This document shows, piece by piece, positions 19,477 through 29,389 of a stretch of DNA of 36,295 bases. The stretch's first letter is position 1. Each line of letters opens with the position of its first letter. Source of the DNA: Bdellovibrio sp. ZAP7 (GTDB lineage Bacteria > Bdellovibrionota_B > Oligoflexia > Oligoflexales > RGVZ01); the NCBI GenBank assembly GCA_945900755.1, contig CAMDKS010000031.1, positions 1 through 36,295 on the forward strand. The letters are read 5' to 3'. Under the pieces are notes generated by a model that saw only the letters and a program-made list of their open reading frames with translations, did not search any database and was not told the DNA's origin. Both the position numbers and the translations under genes were made by a program.

Positions 19477-21395
19477 AAAAAATGTCACGCTCCCCACATT
19501 TATTGATCGAAAGTCGTTTTTTTGCCGCAAGCATTGCGATCGTCATAGCGGCACTTGTCATGTGGCTGAGGTTGTGGCAATTGCAAATCTATCGGGGTGA
19601 CTACTACCGCCGCATCTCAGAAAATAACCGTGTCCGAAAAATCGACGTGCCTGCGCCCCGCGGCATGCTCTATGATGCCTGGGGTAAAATTATTCTCGGC
19701 AATACGGCAACCTCGGAATTGATTGTTGTCCCCCAATACATGAAAAATCCGGATAAAACCTTTGACGTTTTGGCCCGACTGCTCCATCAACCGCGAGAAG
19801 ACTTTGCGAAAAAATTTAGAAGAGCTAAGTCCCAACCGAAATTTATGCCCATCACCATGATTCGAAATCTCAGCCTCCACGAGGTCTCGATCATTGAGTC
19901 AAATCGGCTATTTCTGCCGGGCATCGAAGTACGAACAACGGCCCGACGAGAATACAAGACAGGAGCATCCCCGCACACGCTAGGACACCTTGGCGAGCTT
20001 AGTCCGACGGCCATGGAGGAATTTAACGCCAAGAACAAAGACAACCCGTACTCAATCGGAGACCTCGTGGGGAGGTCAGGACTAGAAGCGCGTCTTGAAA
20101 AGTATTTACGCGGACAACACGGCTACAAACTCATACAAGTGGATGCGTTTGGCCGCGCTTCCAATCAAAATCAACAAGACTGGGATCTGCCGATGGCACC
20201 CGCAAAACCAGGATCAAATGTTCAATTGACCATTGATCTTGAATTGCAGGAAACAGTTTCCAAAGCATTTTCTGGAAAAAATGGTGCCGTCGTGGTCATG
20301 AATCCCAACACAGGTGGAATCTTGGCTCTAACTAGCCTTCCAAGCTGGGATCCGTATATGTATCAGCGCGGGCTTAGCCAAGAAGAATTTCGCGCCATGA
20401 CTCTCGACCCACTGCACCCATTTATGGACAAAACAACCGCCGGAGAATTCGCTCCTGGGTCTACCTACAAAGCACTCGTGGCTCTTGCTGCCCTGCAGGA
20501 GGGGGTCGCAACTCCAAACAGAACCTTCGTCTGCAATGGCTCTTTTTCGCTAGGCTCTCAAGTCTATGGGTGTTGGAAGAAAACCGGACACGGCGTCGTA
20601 AATCTTCAGCGCGCACTGATGCAATCCTGTGACGTATTCTTTTATCATATCGGCATTGAGCTCGGTGTCGACCGAATGGCCAAGTATGCGCGTGATTTTG
20701 GCCTAGGTACAAAATTGGGCTTGGACATAAATCCGGAGCGTCCAGGTTTAGTGCCCACCCAAGAATGGAAAATGGCCACCCACAAGGAGGTTTGGGCTGC
20801 GGGTGAAACCCCGTCCATCGCCATTGGTCAAGGCTACAATTTAATGACGCCACTCCAACTTGCCGGCCTATACTCTGCGATTGCTACCGGCGGAAAAATG
20901 TGGAAGCCTTACATCGTAAAGCGAATCTCAACACCCGAAGGCGTGACTCTAGACGAAAGGGTTCCCATCCTTGTTCGGACGATTGATTCAATTACCCTAG
21001 CCAATTATGAGCGAGTACGAGAGGGCCTTGAAGCTGTGGTGATGAATGACGAAGGAACGGGGAAAAATGCCAGGGTCCCCGGAATTCGCATTGCAGGAAA
21101 AACGGGCTCCGTTCAGGTGGTCAATTTGAAGAAGAACAAGAATCAAACGGACGTTTCCATTTTGTGGAAGGAGCATGCGCTGTTTGCGAGTTTTGCCCCC
21201 GTTGAAAGCCCCGAAATTGTCGTGGTGATCATCAGTGAACACGACGATAAAGGTGGCGGCGGAGCCTCGGCTGCACCGGTTGCAGGCCAAATACTTAATT
21301 CCTATTTTGAACTAAAGAAACGCCGCGCAGGACTTGCGATCGGTGCAGCCGAGAATCCAATTACTGCGCCAACAGAGGTAACCGAACATGATTGA
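19473..21395 (+). CDS. mrdA: Penicillin-binding protein 2 (elongasome transpeptidase)
   Basis: PBP2 cross-links peptidoglycan during elongation. An N-terminal membrane anchor (about residues 12-32) is followed by the dimerisation/pedestal region and a transpeptidase domain. Active-site motifs are SxxK at Ser330 (GSTYK), SxD at Ser385 (SCD) and KTG at 543-545 (AGKTGSVQ). The start at 19473 overlaps the mreD stop by four bases. An upstream in-frame start at 19398 would lie deep inside mreD and is rejected. The length is 640 aa. It acts with RodA, encoded by the next gene. Confidence 0.96.
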   Translation: MKKMSRSPHLLIESRFFAASIAIVIAALVMWLRLWQLQIYRGDYYRRISENNRVRKIDVPAPRGMLYDAWGKIILGNTATSELIVVPQYMKNPDKTFDVLARLLHQPREDFAKKFRRAKSQPKFMPITMIRNLSLHEVSIIESNRLFLPGIEVRTTARREYKTGASPHTLGHLGELSPTAMEEFNAKNKDNPYSIGDLVGRSGLEARLEKYLRGQHGYKLIQVDAFGRASNQNQQDWDLPMAPAKPGSNVQLTIDLELQETVSKAFSGKNGAVVVMNPNTGGILALTSLPSWDPYMYQRGLSQEEFRAMTLDPLHPFMDKTTAGEFAPGSTYKALVALAALQEGVATPNRTFVCNGSFSLGSQVYGCWKKTGHGVVNLQRALMQSCDVFFYHIGIELGVDRMAKYARDFGLGTKLGLDINPERPGLVPTQEWKMATHKEVWAAGETPSIAIGQGYNLMTPLQLAGLYSAIATGGKMWKPYIVKRISTPEGVTLDERVPILVRTIDSITLANYERVREGLEAVVMNDEGTGKNARVPGIRIAGKTGSVQVVNLKKNKNQTDVSILWKEHALFASFAPVESPEIVVVIISEHDDKGGGGASAAPVAGQILNSYFELKKRRAGLAIGAAENPITAPTEVTEHD

Positions 21396-22611
21396 GCCCA
21401 AAGATCAGATGGTGGGAGTCGGTGCCATGGCACACGCCCCCGTGTTATTAGTACCTGGGCAAGCCATCCGAGAACCTACCCTGATTTGGTCAAAGATTCT
21501 AATGGCCGTACTTTTTATTCTCATCTCGATCGGAATGGTCAACCTCTACAGTGCTGCCTCGGGAACTAATCTTTTTTGGTCCCAGCTAAAAAATCTAGCC
21601 CTCGCCTGCACCGCCTTTTACATTTGTGGATGGATCATTTCACCGCGTTTTTACAATACCTATGCCTACTGGATCTTTGGGGCCGTTTGTGTGCAATTAA
21701 TTCTCGTCGATATCATTGGCGGCATTTCCATGGGCGCACAACGCTGGCTAAAAATCGGGCCAATTGTTTTTCAGCCATCCGAACTTGCAAAAATTGCTGT
21801 ATCCATCGTCGTCGCAAAATATTTTTATACCTCGCGCCTTGCAAATCCCTATACTTTGCGCGATCTATTTCCACTCGCCGCGGTTGTTGGCGTTGCATTT
21901 GTCTTGATTTTTGCCCAACCTGATTTGGGAACTGCAGGTGTCTGTGCCATGATTATGGCGTGCCAGCTAAGCTTTATTCGCATCAATGGAAAAAGCCTTG
22001 TGCTCGTGGCCATTGGAGGCTTCACTGTGGTCTTGGCGGCTTGGTTTTTCATCTTGCGCGACTATCAAAAACTTCGCGTGCTCAACCTCATCAATCCAGA
22101 CATGGACAGTAGCCACACTGGATACAATGCGCTTCAAAGCTTCATCGCCATTGGTAGCGGTAAATTTCTAGGAAAAGGCTTCATGGCCGGCACACAAACG
22201 CAGCTGCAATTCTTGCCGGCTCGGCATACAGATTTTATCTTTGCGGTTTTCTCGGAGGAGCATGGATTTCTAGGCACCACCGTCCTCTTCGTTCTATTTG
22301 TAACATTAATTTACATGGGTATTGCCATCGCAAAAAACGGAAAAGACGTTTTCTCGTCACTTTTAGCGGTGGGAATGACGGGAATTATTTTCGTATCCTT
22401 TGTGATTAACACAGCCATGGTGCTAGGACTATTTCCCGTCGTAGGAGTTCCCCTACCCTTCTTTTCGTATGGAGGGACCGCTATGATTGTATTTTGTTCG
22501 GCCATGGGAATACTCGTGAGTATTGAGCGCGAAAGTCTCGATCTTTTCCGTAAGGCTTCGCCGTTTCAAAGAAAAGCAGCCAGTGGCAGGCAAGCAAGAC
22601 GCAAGCCGTAA
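21388..22611 (+). CDS. rodA: Peptidoglycan glycosyltransferase RodA
   Basis: A SEDS-family membrane polymerase that builds glycan strands with PBP2. About ten transmembrane helices are evident. SEDS signatures are GAQRWLKIGPIVFQPSELAK, the FAQPDLGTA motif containing the catalytic-region Asp, LPARHTDFIFAVFSEEHG, and GVPLPFFSYGG near the C-terminus. The ATG overlaps the end of mrdA by eight bases, showing tight coupling. There is a charged, Arg/Lys-rich cytoplasmic tail. The convergent nfu gene ends six bases downstream, with no visible terminator between. Confidence 0.96.
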   Translation: MIEPKDQMVGVGAMAHAPVLLVPGQAIREPTLIWSKILMAVLFILISIGMVNLYSAASGTNLFWSQLKNLALACTAFYICGWIISPRFYNTYAYWIFGAVCVQLILVDIIGGISMGAQRWLKIGPIVFQPSELAKIAVSIVVAKYFYTSRLANPYTLRDLFPLAAVVGVAFVLIFAQPDLGTAGVCAMIMACQLSFIRINGKSLVLVAIGGFTVVLAAWFFILRDYQKLRVLNLINPDMDSSHTGYNALQSFIAIGSGKFLGKGFMAGTQTQLQFLPARHTDFIFAVFSEEHGFLGTTVLFVLFVTLIYMGIAIAKNGKDVFSSLLAVGMTGIIFVSFVINTAMVLGLFPVVGVPLPFFSYGGTAMIVFCSAMGILVSIERESLDLFRKASPFQRKAASGRQARRKP

Positions 22612-22617
22612 ATGATT

Positions 22618-23169
22618 TTAGTCGACGGTAATGATCTGCGTGTCGGGATGAAATTCGTGGCGGAGAATGCTTTCTATGCCTTGTAGCGTGCCTGTCCTTG
22701 AGCTTGGGCAGCTGCCGCAGGCACCTTCATATTTTACCGTAATGATGTGATCCACGAGCTCTAAAATAACTATGTCCCCACCATCCGCTTGAAGACCTGG
22801 ACGAATTTCACGGTCAAAAACGTCCTCCAGTTTGCGCCGGTCAGCCGTCCAACTGGACTCGTCCACTTCTACTTCATCGGTTGCAAATTCGGGGTCGTGT
22901 CCAGGTAGAAATGTCTTCACGACTTCCACAACTTCACTCTCCAACACCGGCCAATCCCCAAAGCCGTCTTGGGTCACGGTCAACACATTTTCAAATAAAT
23001 GCACCGCAGTAACATTCGGCAGGCCAAGAATATTTGTGGCAAGCGGCACGTGTAAACATTCCGCAGGATGAACGAAGGTTACTTTTCCCGATTTTTTGAC
23101 GTCCTTAGCCGTAATAAACTTCAGGGCATTAGGGTTTGGGGTGGACTGGGTGATGACTCGAAGTGACAT
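22618..23169 (-). CDS. nfu: NifU-like Fe-S scaffold/carrier (Nfu)
   Basis: This protein binds and passes on Fe-S clusters. It has the Nfu N-terminal domain (TPNPNALKFI at about 10-19) and a C-terminal NifU domain with the cluster-binding pair Cys151-x2-Cys154 (GACGSCPSS). A helical, acidic linker of about 30 residues joins them. It is the last gene of the suf operon, ten bases after sufU, consistent with downstream delivery of clusters made on SufBCD. Confidence 0.93.
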   Translation of the reverse strand: MSLRVITQSTPNPNALKFITAKDVKKSGKVTFVHPAECLHVPLATNILGLPNVTAVHLFENVLTVTQDGFGDWPVLESEVVEVVKTFLPGHDPEFATDEVEVDESSWTADRRKLEDVFDREIRPGLQADGGDIVILELVDHIITVKYEGACGSCPSSRTGTLQGIESILRHEFHPDTQIITVD

Positions 23170-23179
23170 GGGACGTTAC

Positions 23180-23677
23180 CTATTCTCCTACTTCAGTTGA
23201 GACTAAGGGAGCTAGCATCGTCCCTGAAATCGTATTTGCTTGGGTGCCAGCCGAAACTAATCCTTTTTGCATCGCTTCCGTCAGCGTGCGCCAGGGCAGC
23301 AACACGCATTTTGCACGTGCAGGATAGTCTTTGATTGCATTAAAAGCAGCAGCATCGCCGTCGATTGTTACGGTTTTTCCACGGATCATGTCTTCAAACT
23401 TAGCTACAAATTCCGCGGCTCGACTAAGATTCAAATCGGTTAGTGCCCCGACCATAACCGAAGCACTCGCACGGCAAAGGGCACAACTTTGCGCCGTAAA
23501 CCCAAGATTTGCAAATTTTTCTTTTTCGATGATGGCCAACACAGTCACTCTATCACCACAAATCGGATTAAATCCGTCTGCTTTGTGCGTGGCAAGCGGC
23601 ATTTCACCGTAGCCATGCGGACTGCGATTGTGATTTAAAATCACTGTTTGGTAAATAGTTGATGCCTGTTGACTCAC
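23180..23677 (-). CDS. sufU: SufU-type sulfur-transfer/scaffold protein
   Basis: SufU accepts sulfur from SufS, as described for Firmicutes. The zinc/sulfur ligands are at Cys40, Asp42 (NPICGD), Cys65 (SCALC) and Cys124 (AKCVLLPW), close to those of B. subtilis SufU (41/43/66/128). It has a C-terminal extension of about 30 residues, Thr/Ser-rich, not needed for the fold. Its ATG overlaps the sufS stop in ATGA. A SufU rather than SufE partner in a Gram-negative genome is worth noting. Confidence 0.93.
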   Translation of the reverse strand: MSQQASTIYQTVILNHNRSPHGYGEMPLATHKADGFNPICGDRVTVLAIIEKEKFANLGFTAQSCALCRASASVMVGALTDLNLSRAAEFVAKFEDMIRGKTVTIDGDAAAFNAIKDYPARAKCVLLPWRTLTEAMQKGLVSAGTQANTISGTMLAPLVSTEVGE

Positions 23678-24918
23678 GCAAAAAGCTCCTGAGTTTTAGC
23701 AAGGCCTTGAATCAAAGCTTTGATATCCTCTTGATCATTATAGATGCTAAAACTAGCCCGCACTGTGGCCGGTACGCCAAACCTCGCAAGCAATGGCTGA
23801 GCACAGTGGTGCCCCGTCCTGACTGCGACTCCCTGTAAATCCAAAATAGTGCCAACATCATGGGGATGAATCTTCCCCACGACCATACTAAAAATTGGTG
23901 CCTTGGGATGAGATGTACCTAAAATTATGAGGTTTGGAACATCGCGAAGGGCCAATTCAGCCGCACCCAACAACACTTGTTCATGGGCCTGAATCAGGGC
24001 AAAACCTACGTCCTCCATCACAAAACGAATGGCTTCGCCAAGACCAATGACCGCTGCTATATCCGGGGTCCCTGCCTCAAATTTTGATGGTGCATCTGCA
24101 TAAACTGTTTTCTCAAAGGAAACGGACTTGATCATATCGCCGCCGCCAATTTGTGGGGGCATGATCTCAAGGTGTTCCATTTTGCCAAAAAGTACACCGA
24201 CACCTGTGGGTCCAAACAATTTATGGCCTGAAAATACTAAGAAATCACAGCCCAGTCCCTGTACATCTATGGGCTCATGGGCGACCGCTTGTGCCGCATC
24301 AATCATGATTGGAACCCCCGCGGATTTTGCGGCGATGACCAGCTCTTTTATGGGATTTATAACGCCCAACGCATTGGATATCCATGTACAGGAAATAAAT
24401 TTAGTACGACTAGTGATCAGTGATTTGAACGCAGGCAGGTCTAGACTACCGTCTTCACGAACGGGGGCCACGACCAGCCGGCACCCAGTCTCGTCACGAA
24501 GCATTTGCCACGGCACAATGTTTGCGTGGTGCTCCATGGTTGTAATCAAAATCTCATCGCCTTCTTTTAGCCGAGACTTTACAAACGATTTGGCCACAAG
24601 ATTAATGCCTGCGGTCGTACCAGAGGTCAGAACAATTTCGCGTTCGTCGGCTGCGTTCAAAAAATCTTTGACCGTAGTCCTCGTGGACTCATAAAGAGAC
24701 GTCGCCTCTTCGCTCAGTAAATGCACGCCTCTGTGAATATTAGCTGTTCCGTGACGGTAATAGCGGTCTACGGCGTCGATCACTCGTAGCGGCTTCAGAG
24801 TGGTTGCGGCAGAGTCCAAGTACGTCAATTTCTTGCCGCGAATGTCACGACTCAATACCGGAAATACTTTTTGTAATTCAGCGGCATTTAGCTTTCCATT
24901 GAGAGAAAACCGCGTCAT
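23674..24918 (-). CDS. sufS: Cysteine desulfurase SufS
   Basis: A PLP enzyme that takes sulfur from cysteine and hands it to SufU. The PLP lysine is Lys233 (FSGHKLFGP) and the persulfide cysteine is Cys372 (RTGHHCAQPLL) in the group II arrangement. The 414-aa length fits SufS. The start codon overlaps the sufD stop by four bases, and the stop overlaps the sufU start, so translation of the three is coupled. Confidence 0.96.
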   Translation of the reverse strand: MTRFSLNGKLNAAELQKVFPVLSRDIRGKKLTYLDSAATTLKPLRVIDAVDRYYRHGTANIHRGVHLLSEEATSLYESTRTTVKDFLNAADEREIVLTSGTTAGINLVAKSFVKSRLKEGDEILITTMEHHANIVPWQMLRDETGCRLVVAPVREDGSLDLPAFKSLITSRTKFISCTWISNALGVINPIKELVIAAKSAGVPIMIDAAQAVAHEPIDVQGLGCDFLVFSGHKLFGPTGVGVLFGKMEHLEIMPPQIGGGDMIKSVSFEKTVYADAPSKFEAGTPDIAAVIGLGEAIRFVMEDVGFALIQAHEQVLLGAAELALRDVPNLIILGTSHPKAPIFSMVVGKIHPHDVGTILDLQGVAVRTGHHCAQPLLARFGVPATVRASFSIYNDQEDIKALIQGLAKTQELFA

Positions 24919-26336
24919 GGTTTTTCCTCGTTCAATATTTTCCGTGCTGCAAGGTCTATCACTTTGGTCGTCAGAGGGTCCGACGGAGAATGTGTCAGTG
25001 CGAAAAGTTTAAACCATTCTCGAACTCGGTCCCTTAACAGGGCTCTTGCATCGTCATCTTTCACCTTCATCACGCACTCTTCAGCAAATCCATGACAGAG
25101 CATCGCGGTGGCCTCGGCCTCGCCAATACAGCGGCTCCGCAAATAAAATAGCTCGGCGGGATTAATCGACCCGATCGCTGCACCGTGAGTCGCCTTGACG
25201 TCATTTGCGTCAATTTCAAGCTGCGGCTTAGTATCCACTTCCGCTTCCGAACTGAGCAGTAAGTTTTTATTGCTTTGGTAGGCCTCTGACCCTTGAGCAT
25301 CTTTTCGGAGATATATTTTTCCGTTAAATACCGCCCGCCCCTTATCCGCCAAAATACCTTTATAGAGCTGGTTCGTTTTACAGTTTCCAACGGTGTGATC
25401 CACTGTTGTATGATGATCGACATGCTCCTCACCTTGCAAAAGGTAAAGTCCATCAAGTGTACACTCAGCGCCAGGGGCTGTAAATTTGACGTCGATATTG
25501 ATCCGAGCAAACCTTGAACCTATCGCCAAAGAAAATGTATCCAGCTGACTGTCTCGATCCAAAACTGCAGTAACGGAACCAGTATGAAACGAATTGGGTG
25601 ACGAAACAATTCGGTAGTAAGCACATTTTGCTTTTGGCCCGAGTTTAAACTGAGTCAAAGAATTGGTCCATTCTCCAACCCTTGGTTTAAGGGAAAGCAC
25701 ATCCATTGAGATAAATTCTTCGTACACTATGACGTCGGCCAATTCAGGAACCGAGACCACAACTCGGTTAATGCGAGCTGCATTTGGATGGTCTTTTGTG
25801 GCTAGGTGAATGATGTGGATCGGCCTCTTAAGGAATTGTTCAGCATTCAATACAAGCACGACGCCCTCGTGAGCCAAGCCGGCGTTAATACCCGCAAACA
25901 ACTGATCCATCCCCTGAGTCGATTGCCATTCGTCCCAAAAGGTCGAGTCCTCCTCTAATTCTGCTTCCGACAGCGTTCGAAAATAATCAGAATCCAGCGC
26001 CTCAGAACCTGGCCACGATAGGTCTAGGCGGCCATTGATAAATACAATAGGAATCGCATTTACAGCTAGGCGTGCGTTGATCCTAGCAACGAGAGATCCG
26101 TCGACCGGTCCGCCATCGTGACGCAGACCATCAATCAAATCAAATTGGCGATCGATCAGTGGGCGAAGGCTCGTATACTTCCACTCTTCGTCACGAGTAT
26201 TCGGGATGCCCTTGGCGAGGGCAAGATTGATCGCACGTTCACGCCGCTCAATCGTTTGCCGGCGAGTGTCTTGGAGGCCAGTCTTGCGGACACTCCAGGC
26301 CTCTTGAATCGATTGAATGGTTGAAAACGTGGTCAT
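24915..26336 (-). CDS. sufD: Fe-S assembly scaffold subunit SufD
   Basis: SufD pairs with SufB in the SufBC2D scaffold. The C-terminal beta-helix is well conserved; the key histidine (E. coli His360) corresponds to about His384 in DVKATHGAAIGS, followed by FYLRSRCIGEAEA. The N-terminal helical region is longer and divergent, as usual in SufD. The length is 473 aa. It starts 21 bp after sufC and overlaps sufS by four bases. Confidence 0.94.
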   Translation of the reverse strand: MTTFSTIQSIQEAWSVRKTGLQDTRRQTIERRERAINLALAKGIPNTRDEEWKYTSLRPLIDRQFDLIDGLRHDGGPVDGSLVARINARLAVNAIPIVFINGRLDLSWPGSEALDSDYFRTLSEAELEEDSTFWDEWQSTQGMDQLFAGINAGLAHEGVVLVLNAEQFLKRPIHIIHLATKDHPNAARINRVVVSVPELADVIVYEEFISMDVLSLKPRVGEWTNSLTQFKLGPKAKCAYYRIVSSPNSFHTGSVTAVLDRDSQLDTFSLAIGSRFARINIDVKFTAPGAECTLDGLYLLQGEEHVDHHTTVDHTVGNCKTNQLYKGILADKGRAVFNGKIYLRKDAQGSEAYQSNKNLLLSSEAEVDTKPQLEIDANDVKATHGAAIGSINPAELFYLRSRCIGEAEATAMLCHGFAEECVMKVKDDDARALLRDRVREWFKLFALTHSPSDPLTTKVIDLAARKILNEEKP

Positions 26337-26357
26337 AACAATACCCTAGTTGTCGGT

Positions 26358-27122
26358 TTAGTTTTGAAACTCTTTAAGAATCTGATCGTAGCCATTAGCC
26401 TCAATTTGTAGGGCCAATTCTTTGCCTCCGGTTTTAATAATCCGGCCTTTGTAGAGAACGTGGACAAAATCAGGGACAATGTAATTGAGGATTCTCTGAT
26501 AGTGAGTCACTAGCACGATGGCATTGTCTTTTTTGCGAAGTTTGTTGACTCCCTCCGCAACGATTCGCAGCGAATCCACGTCAAGTCCGGAGTCCGTCTC
26601 GTCCAGAAAGGCTAGGCGTGGCTGGATGACGGCCATTTGAAGAATCTCATTACGTTTTTTTTCCCCGCCAGAAAAGGCGACATTTACTTCACGATCAATA
26701 AATTTTTCATCCATGTTCAGGAGCTTACATTTTTCGATTAGAATTCTCCCGAACATCTCGTCGGTCGCCTCTTTGGCTCCCTGATGCTTACAGATGGCAT
26801 TATAGGATGCCTTCAAAAAAGCACTGTTTGGCACTCCAGGTATCTCCACAGGGTACTGAAACGCAAGGAAGATTCCGTTTCTAGCTCGCTCTTCTGGGGC
26901 CATATCAAGGACATTTTTCATTCGCAGGTTAACCTCGAATTCAATATGGCCAGACGAAACCGTGTAATCAGGGTGACCTGCAAGAACTTTTGACAAGGTA
27001 CTTTTGCCAGACCCGTTCGGGCCCATGATCGCATGCACTTCACCGGCATTCACTTTAAGGTTGAGGCCGCTTAAAATTTCTTTGCCGTCAACAGCTGCGT
27101 GGAGATTTTTAATTTCTAACAT
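26358..27122 (-). CDS. sufC: ABC-type ATPase SufC
   Basis: SufC powers conformational change of the SufBCD scaffold. Walker A GPNGSGKS (34-41), the signature motif in AFSGGEKKRNEILQMA and Walker B LAFLDETDSGLD are all present, along with the family-typical LVTHYQRIL switch region. The length of 254 aa is typical. A 99-bp gap without recognisable signals separates it from sufB. Confidence 0.97.
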   Translation of the reverse strand: MLEIKNLHAAVDGKEILSGLNLKVNAGEVHAIMGPNGSGKSTLSKVLAGHPDYTVSSGHIEFEVNLRMKNVLDMAPEERARNGIFLAFQYPVEIPGVPNSAFLKASYNAICKHQGAKEATDEMFGRILIEKCKLLNMDEKFIDREVNVAFSGGEKKRNEILQMAVIQPRLAFLDETDSGLDVDSLRIVAEGVNKLRKKDNAIVLVTHYQRILNYIVPDFVHVLYKGRIIKTGGKELALQIEANGYDQILKEFQN

Positions 27123-27221
27123 TGGTCTTCGAATCCTTCATCCATTTCAAACTTCTACAGTTTACGATGCAAAATGCAGTAACTCACAGCCCGTTTTCGC
27201 CCCAAAACATTGCAGGGCCTA

Positions 27222-28673
27222 TTAACCGACACTTCCCTCTAGTTTCATCTCAAGCAATTTTACAGCCTCGATACTGAACTCCAGTGGAAGCGTCTTAAAG
27301 ACTTCCTTGCAAAATCCATGAAGCAGTAAACTTACCGCTCCTTCTTCATCGACGCCTCGGCTCTTCATATAAAAAATATGATCTCCAGAAATTTTCGATG
27401 TGGTGGCTTCGTGTTCGACAATCGCCGATTTATTTTTGACCTCAAGATAAGGATGTGTATTCGCCGTGCATTGATCGCCAACTAGCATGCTATCGCATTG
27501 ACTATAATTACGGGCACTCTCGGCCGAAGGCAAGATCTTGACTTGACCTCGGTAGGTATTACGAGATTGATCACAGCTAATGCCTTTACTGATTATGCGA
27601 GACGACGTATTTTTTCCAATATGCACCATTTTGGTGCCGGTATCCGCCTGCATCCTATGATTGGTGAGGGCTACGGAATAGAATTCACCCGATGAGTTGT
27701 CACCCTGCAAAATCACGCTTGGATACTTCCAGGTTATGGAGGATCCTGATTCGACTTGAGTCCAACTAATTTTACTATTTGTACCCTGGCAAAGACCGCG
27801 TTTGGTCACGAAATTATAGATTCCGCCCCTTCCATCTTTATCCCCAGAGTACCAATTTTGAACGGTCGAATATTTTATTTCTGCGTCGTCGAATGTAATG
27901 AGCTCGACCACCGCTGCATGCAATTGGTTTTCGTCTCGCATAGGAGCGGTGCAGCCCTCTAAGTAACTTACGTAGCTGCCAGCTTCTGCCACGATGAGAG
28001 TGCGCTCGAATTGACCCGTTTCCTTGGCATTGATTCTGAAATAAGTAGACAGGTCTAAGGGGCACCGCACGCCTTTAGGAATATAAACGAACGAGCCGTC
28101 GGTAAATACCGCACTGTTTAAGGCTGCGTAGTAGTTGTCTTTGTAGGGAACGATCTTGCCAAGATGTTTTTCGACAATTTCCGGATGCTTCTGAATCGCT
28201 TCCGTCAGAGAACAAAAGATGACCCCCGCGGCAGCCAATTCTTCCTGATGACTAGTGCCTACAGAAACGCTGTCGAAGACGACATCAATGGCCACACCCG
28301 TGAGACGTTTTTGCTCGCCCAGGGGAATCCCTAGTTTATTAAACGTCTCGATCAATTCTGGATCAATGTCGGCAAGGGATGCTGGCCCTGTAGCTCCGTC
28401 GGGCTTTGATTTGGGAGCAGAATAGTAGCGGATCCCTTGAAAATCAATTTTGGGATAACGCACATCAGCCCACGTCGGCTCCTTAAGAGTTAACCAATGG
28501 CGATAGGCCTTAAGGCGAAAATCACGTACGAACTGCGGGTCATTACGTTTATCGGCAATTTTGTTGACGACGTCTTCGCTGAGGCCCATTGGAAACTGAT
28601 CTGTTTCGATTATGGTCTCGAAACCGTATTTGTATTCTCGGTCCGTTAAATTTTCTTTAACGATCTCAGCCAT
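27222..28673 (-). CDS. sufB: Fe-S assembly scaffold subunit SufB
   Basis: SufB carries the nascent cluster on SufBC2D. The cluster-related cysteine (E. coli Cys405) matches about Cys393 in [14 protein letters not shown]. The [21 protein letters not shown] motif region near the C-terminus is also conserved. The length is 483 aa. Its ATG overlaps the end of the rrf2 gene by eight bases, so regulator and scaffold are translated together. Confidence 0.97.
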   Translation of the reverse strand: MAEIVKENLTDREYKYGFETIIETDQFPMGLSEDVVNKIADKRNDPQFVRDFRLKAYRHWLTLKEPTWADVRYPKIDFQGIRYYSAPKSKPDGATGPASLADIDPELIETFNKLGIPLGEQKRLTGVAIDVVFDSVSVGTSHQEELAAAGVIFCSLTEAIQKHPEIVEKHLGKIVPYKDNYYAALNSAVFTDGSFVYIPKGVRCPLDLSTYFRINAKETGQFERTLIVAEAGSYVSYLEGCTAPMRDENQLHAAVVELITFDDAEIKYSTVQNWYSGDKDGRGGIYNFVTKRGLCQGTNSKISWTQVESGSSITWKYPSVILQGDNSSGEFYSVALTNHRMQADTGTKMVHIGKNTSSRIISKGISCDQSRNTYRGQVKILPSAESARNYSQCDSMLVGDQCTANTHPYLEVKNKSAIVEHEATTSKISGDHIFYMKSRGVDEEGAVSLLLHGFCKEVFKTLPLEFSIEAVKLLEMKLEGSVG

Positions 28674-29214
28674 CGATAGCGACCTCTGAACGGTGAGTCG
28701 CCGCTTTTGAACTTCCGGTTAAGCAGCCCGCTGAGCCACTACGGCACTCTTGAACTCTTGGTACATCAGTCGTTGGCACAGCCTCACGGCCGCCATGTTC
28801 GGCTCTCCAGTTTTCTACTAAGAGGCTAAGCCTAATTCCAGAAAGGCTCGTTTTAACGGCTCCGAAAATCGTATTCCAAGCATCTTTAGACGAGCAACTG
28901 GACTCAAAATCACAAATATGACTCGTCAAAATGCAATCGACCGGCATCATATTACCGCCCTCAACCGCATAAAACACATCCCACATCGTAATTTCTGTAG
29001 AAGCACGACCAAGCAGATATCCACCACTTCGCCCACGCACGCTCCGCACCAGATCTGCACCGCGAAGCTTAATCATAATCTGATCCAAATAATCTGTCGG
29101 AACTCCCTGACGATGCGCTATTTCATTTCGCCGCACCAACGCTTGAGTTGCGCCGTGATGGGCTAAATCAATCATAATTTTTAGAGCATACCGACTTTTT
29201 GAGGTAAGATTCAC
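28666..29214 (-). CDS. Rrf2-family Fe-S regulator (IscR-like)
   Basis: A winged-helix repressor that probably senses Fe-S status. The HTH occupies residues 1-60 ([15 protein letters not shown] ... [26 protein letters not shown]). Three cysteines, Cys94, Cys101 and Cys107, have spacing close to the IscR cluster ligands (92/98/104). A C-terminal tail of about 40 residues, with two extra cysteines, is not typical. It starts at GTG with GGAG eight bases upstream. As first gene of the suf operon, autoregulation is likely; it may be called iscR or sufR in other genomes. Confidence 0.92.
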   Translation of the reverse strand: MNLTSKSRYALKIMIDLAHHGATQALVRRNEIAHRQGVPTDYLDQIMIKLRGADLVRSVRGRSGGYLLGRASTEITMWDVFYAVEGGNMMPVDCILTSHICDFESSCSSKDAWNTIFGAVKTSLSGIRLSLLVENWRAEHGGREAVPTTDVPRVQECRSGSAGCLTGSSKAATHRSEVAIDG

Positions 29215-29235
29215 AGGTTTGTCTCCGATAACTTA

Positions 29236-29302
29236 TAGGTCAATGCAATGACGCTATATGTTTACCCCATAGGTCAACAATGAGCAAGATAATCTAGGTC
29301 AA
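29236..29302 (-). promoter_or_regulatory. Three TTGACCTA direct repeats before the suf operon
   Basis: Read on the minus strand, TTGACCTA occurs at 29302-29295, 29277-29270 and 29243-29236, spaced 25 and 34 bp apart. The TTGAC element resembles half-sites of some Rrf2-family operators and also -35 boxes. A loose promoter (TTGTTG, 16 bp, TATAGC) can be drawn across the middle repeat. I infer operator sites for the Rrf2 regulator that starts at 29214. Confidence 0.6.
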
Positions 29303-29345
29303 TCTTCCTAAGATATTGGGAAACAAATGCAAGTTATTTAAGCAT

Positions 29346-29375
29346 AAAAAAACCTGAGTAGGCTTATACTCAGGT
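29346..29375 (-). terminator. Intrinsic terminator of the protease gene
   Basis: A 9-bp perfect stem (29352-29360 with 29367-29375) has a 6-nt loop. On the minus strand it is followed directly by a run of T (29351-29346). It lies 14 bp past the stop at 29390. Confidence 0.88.
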
Positions 29376-29389
29376 GCTTTTGGCCTTCG

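Noticed and set aside
20461-20853. Minus-strand ORF of 130 codons
   Set aside because: Antisense to the transpeptidase domain of mrdA.
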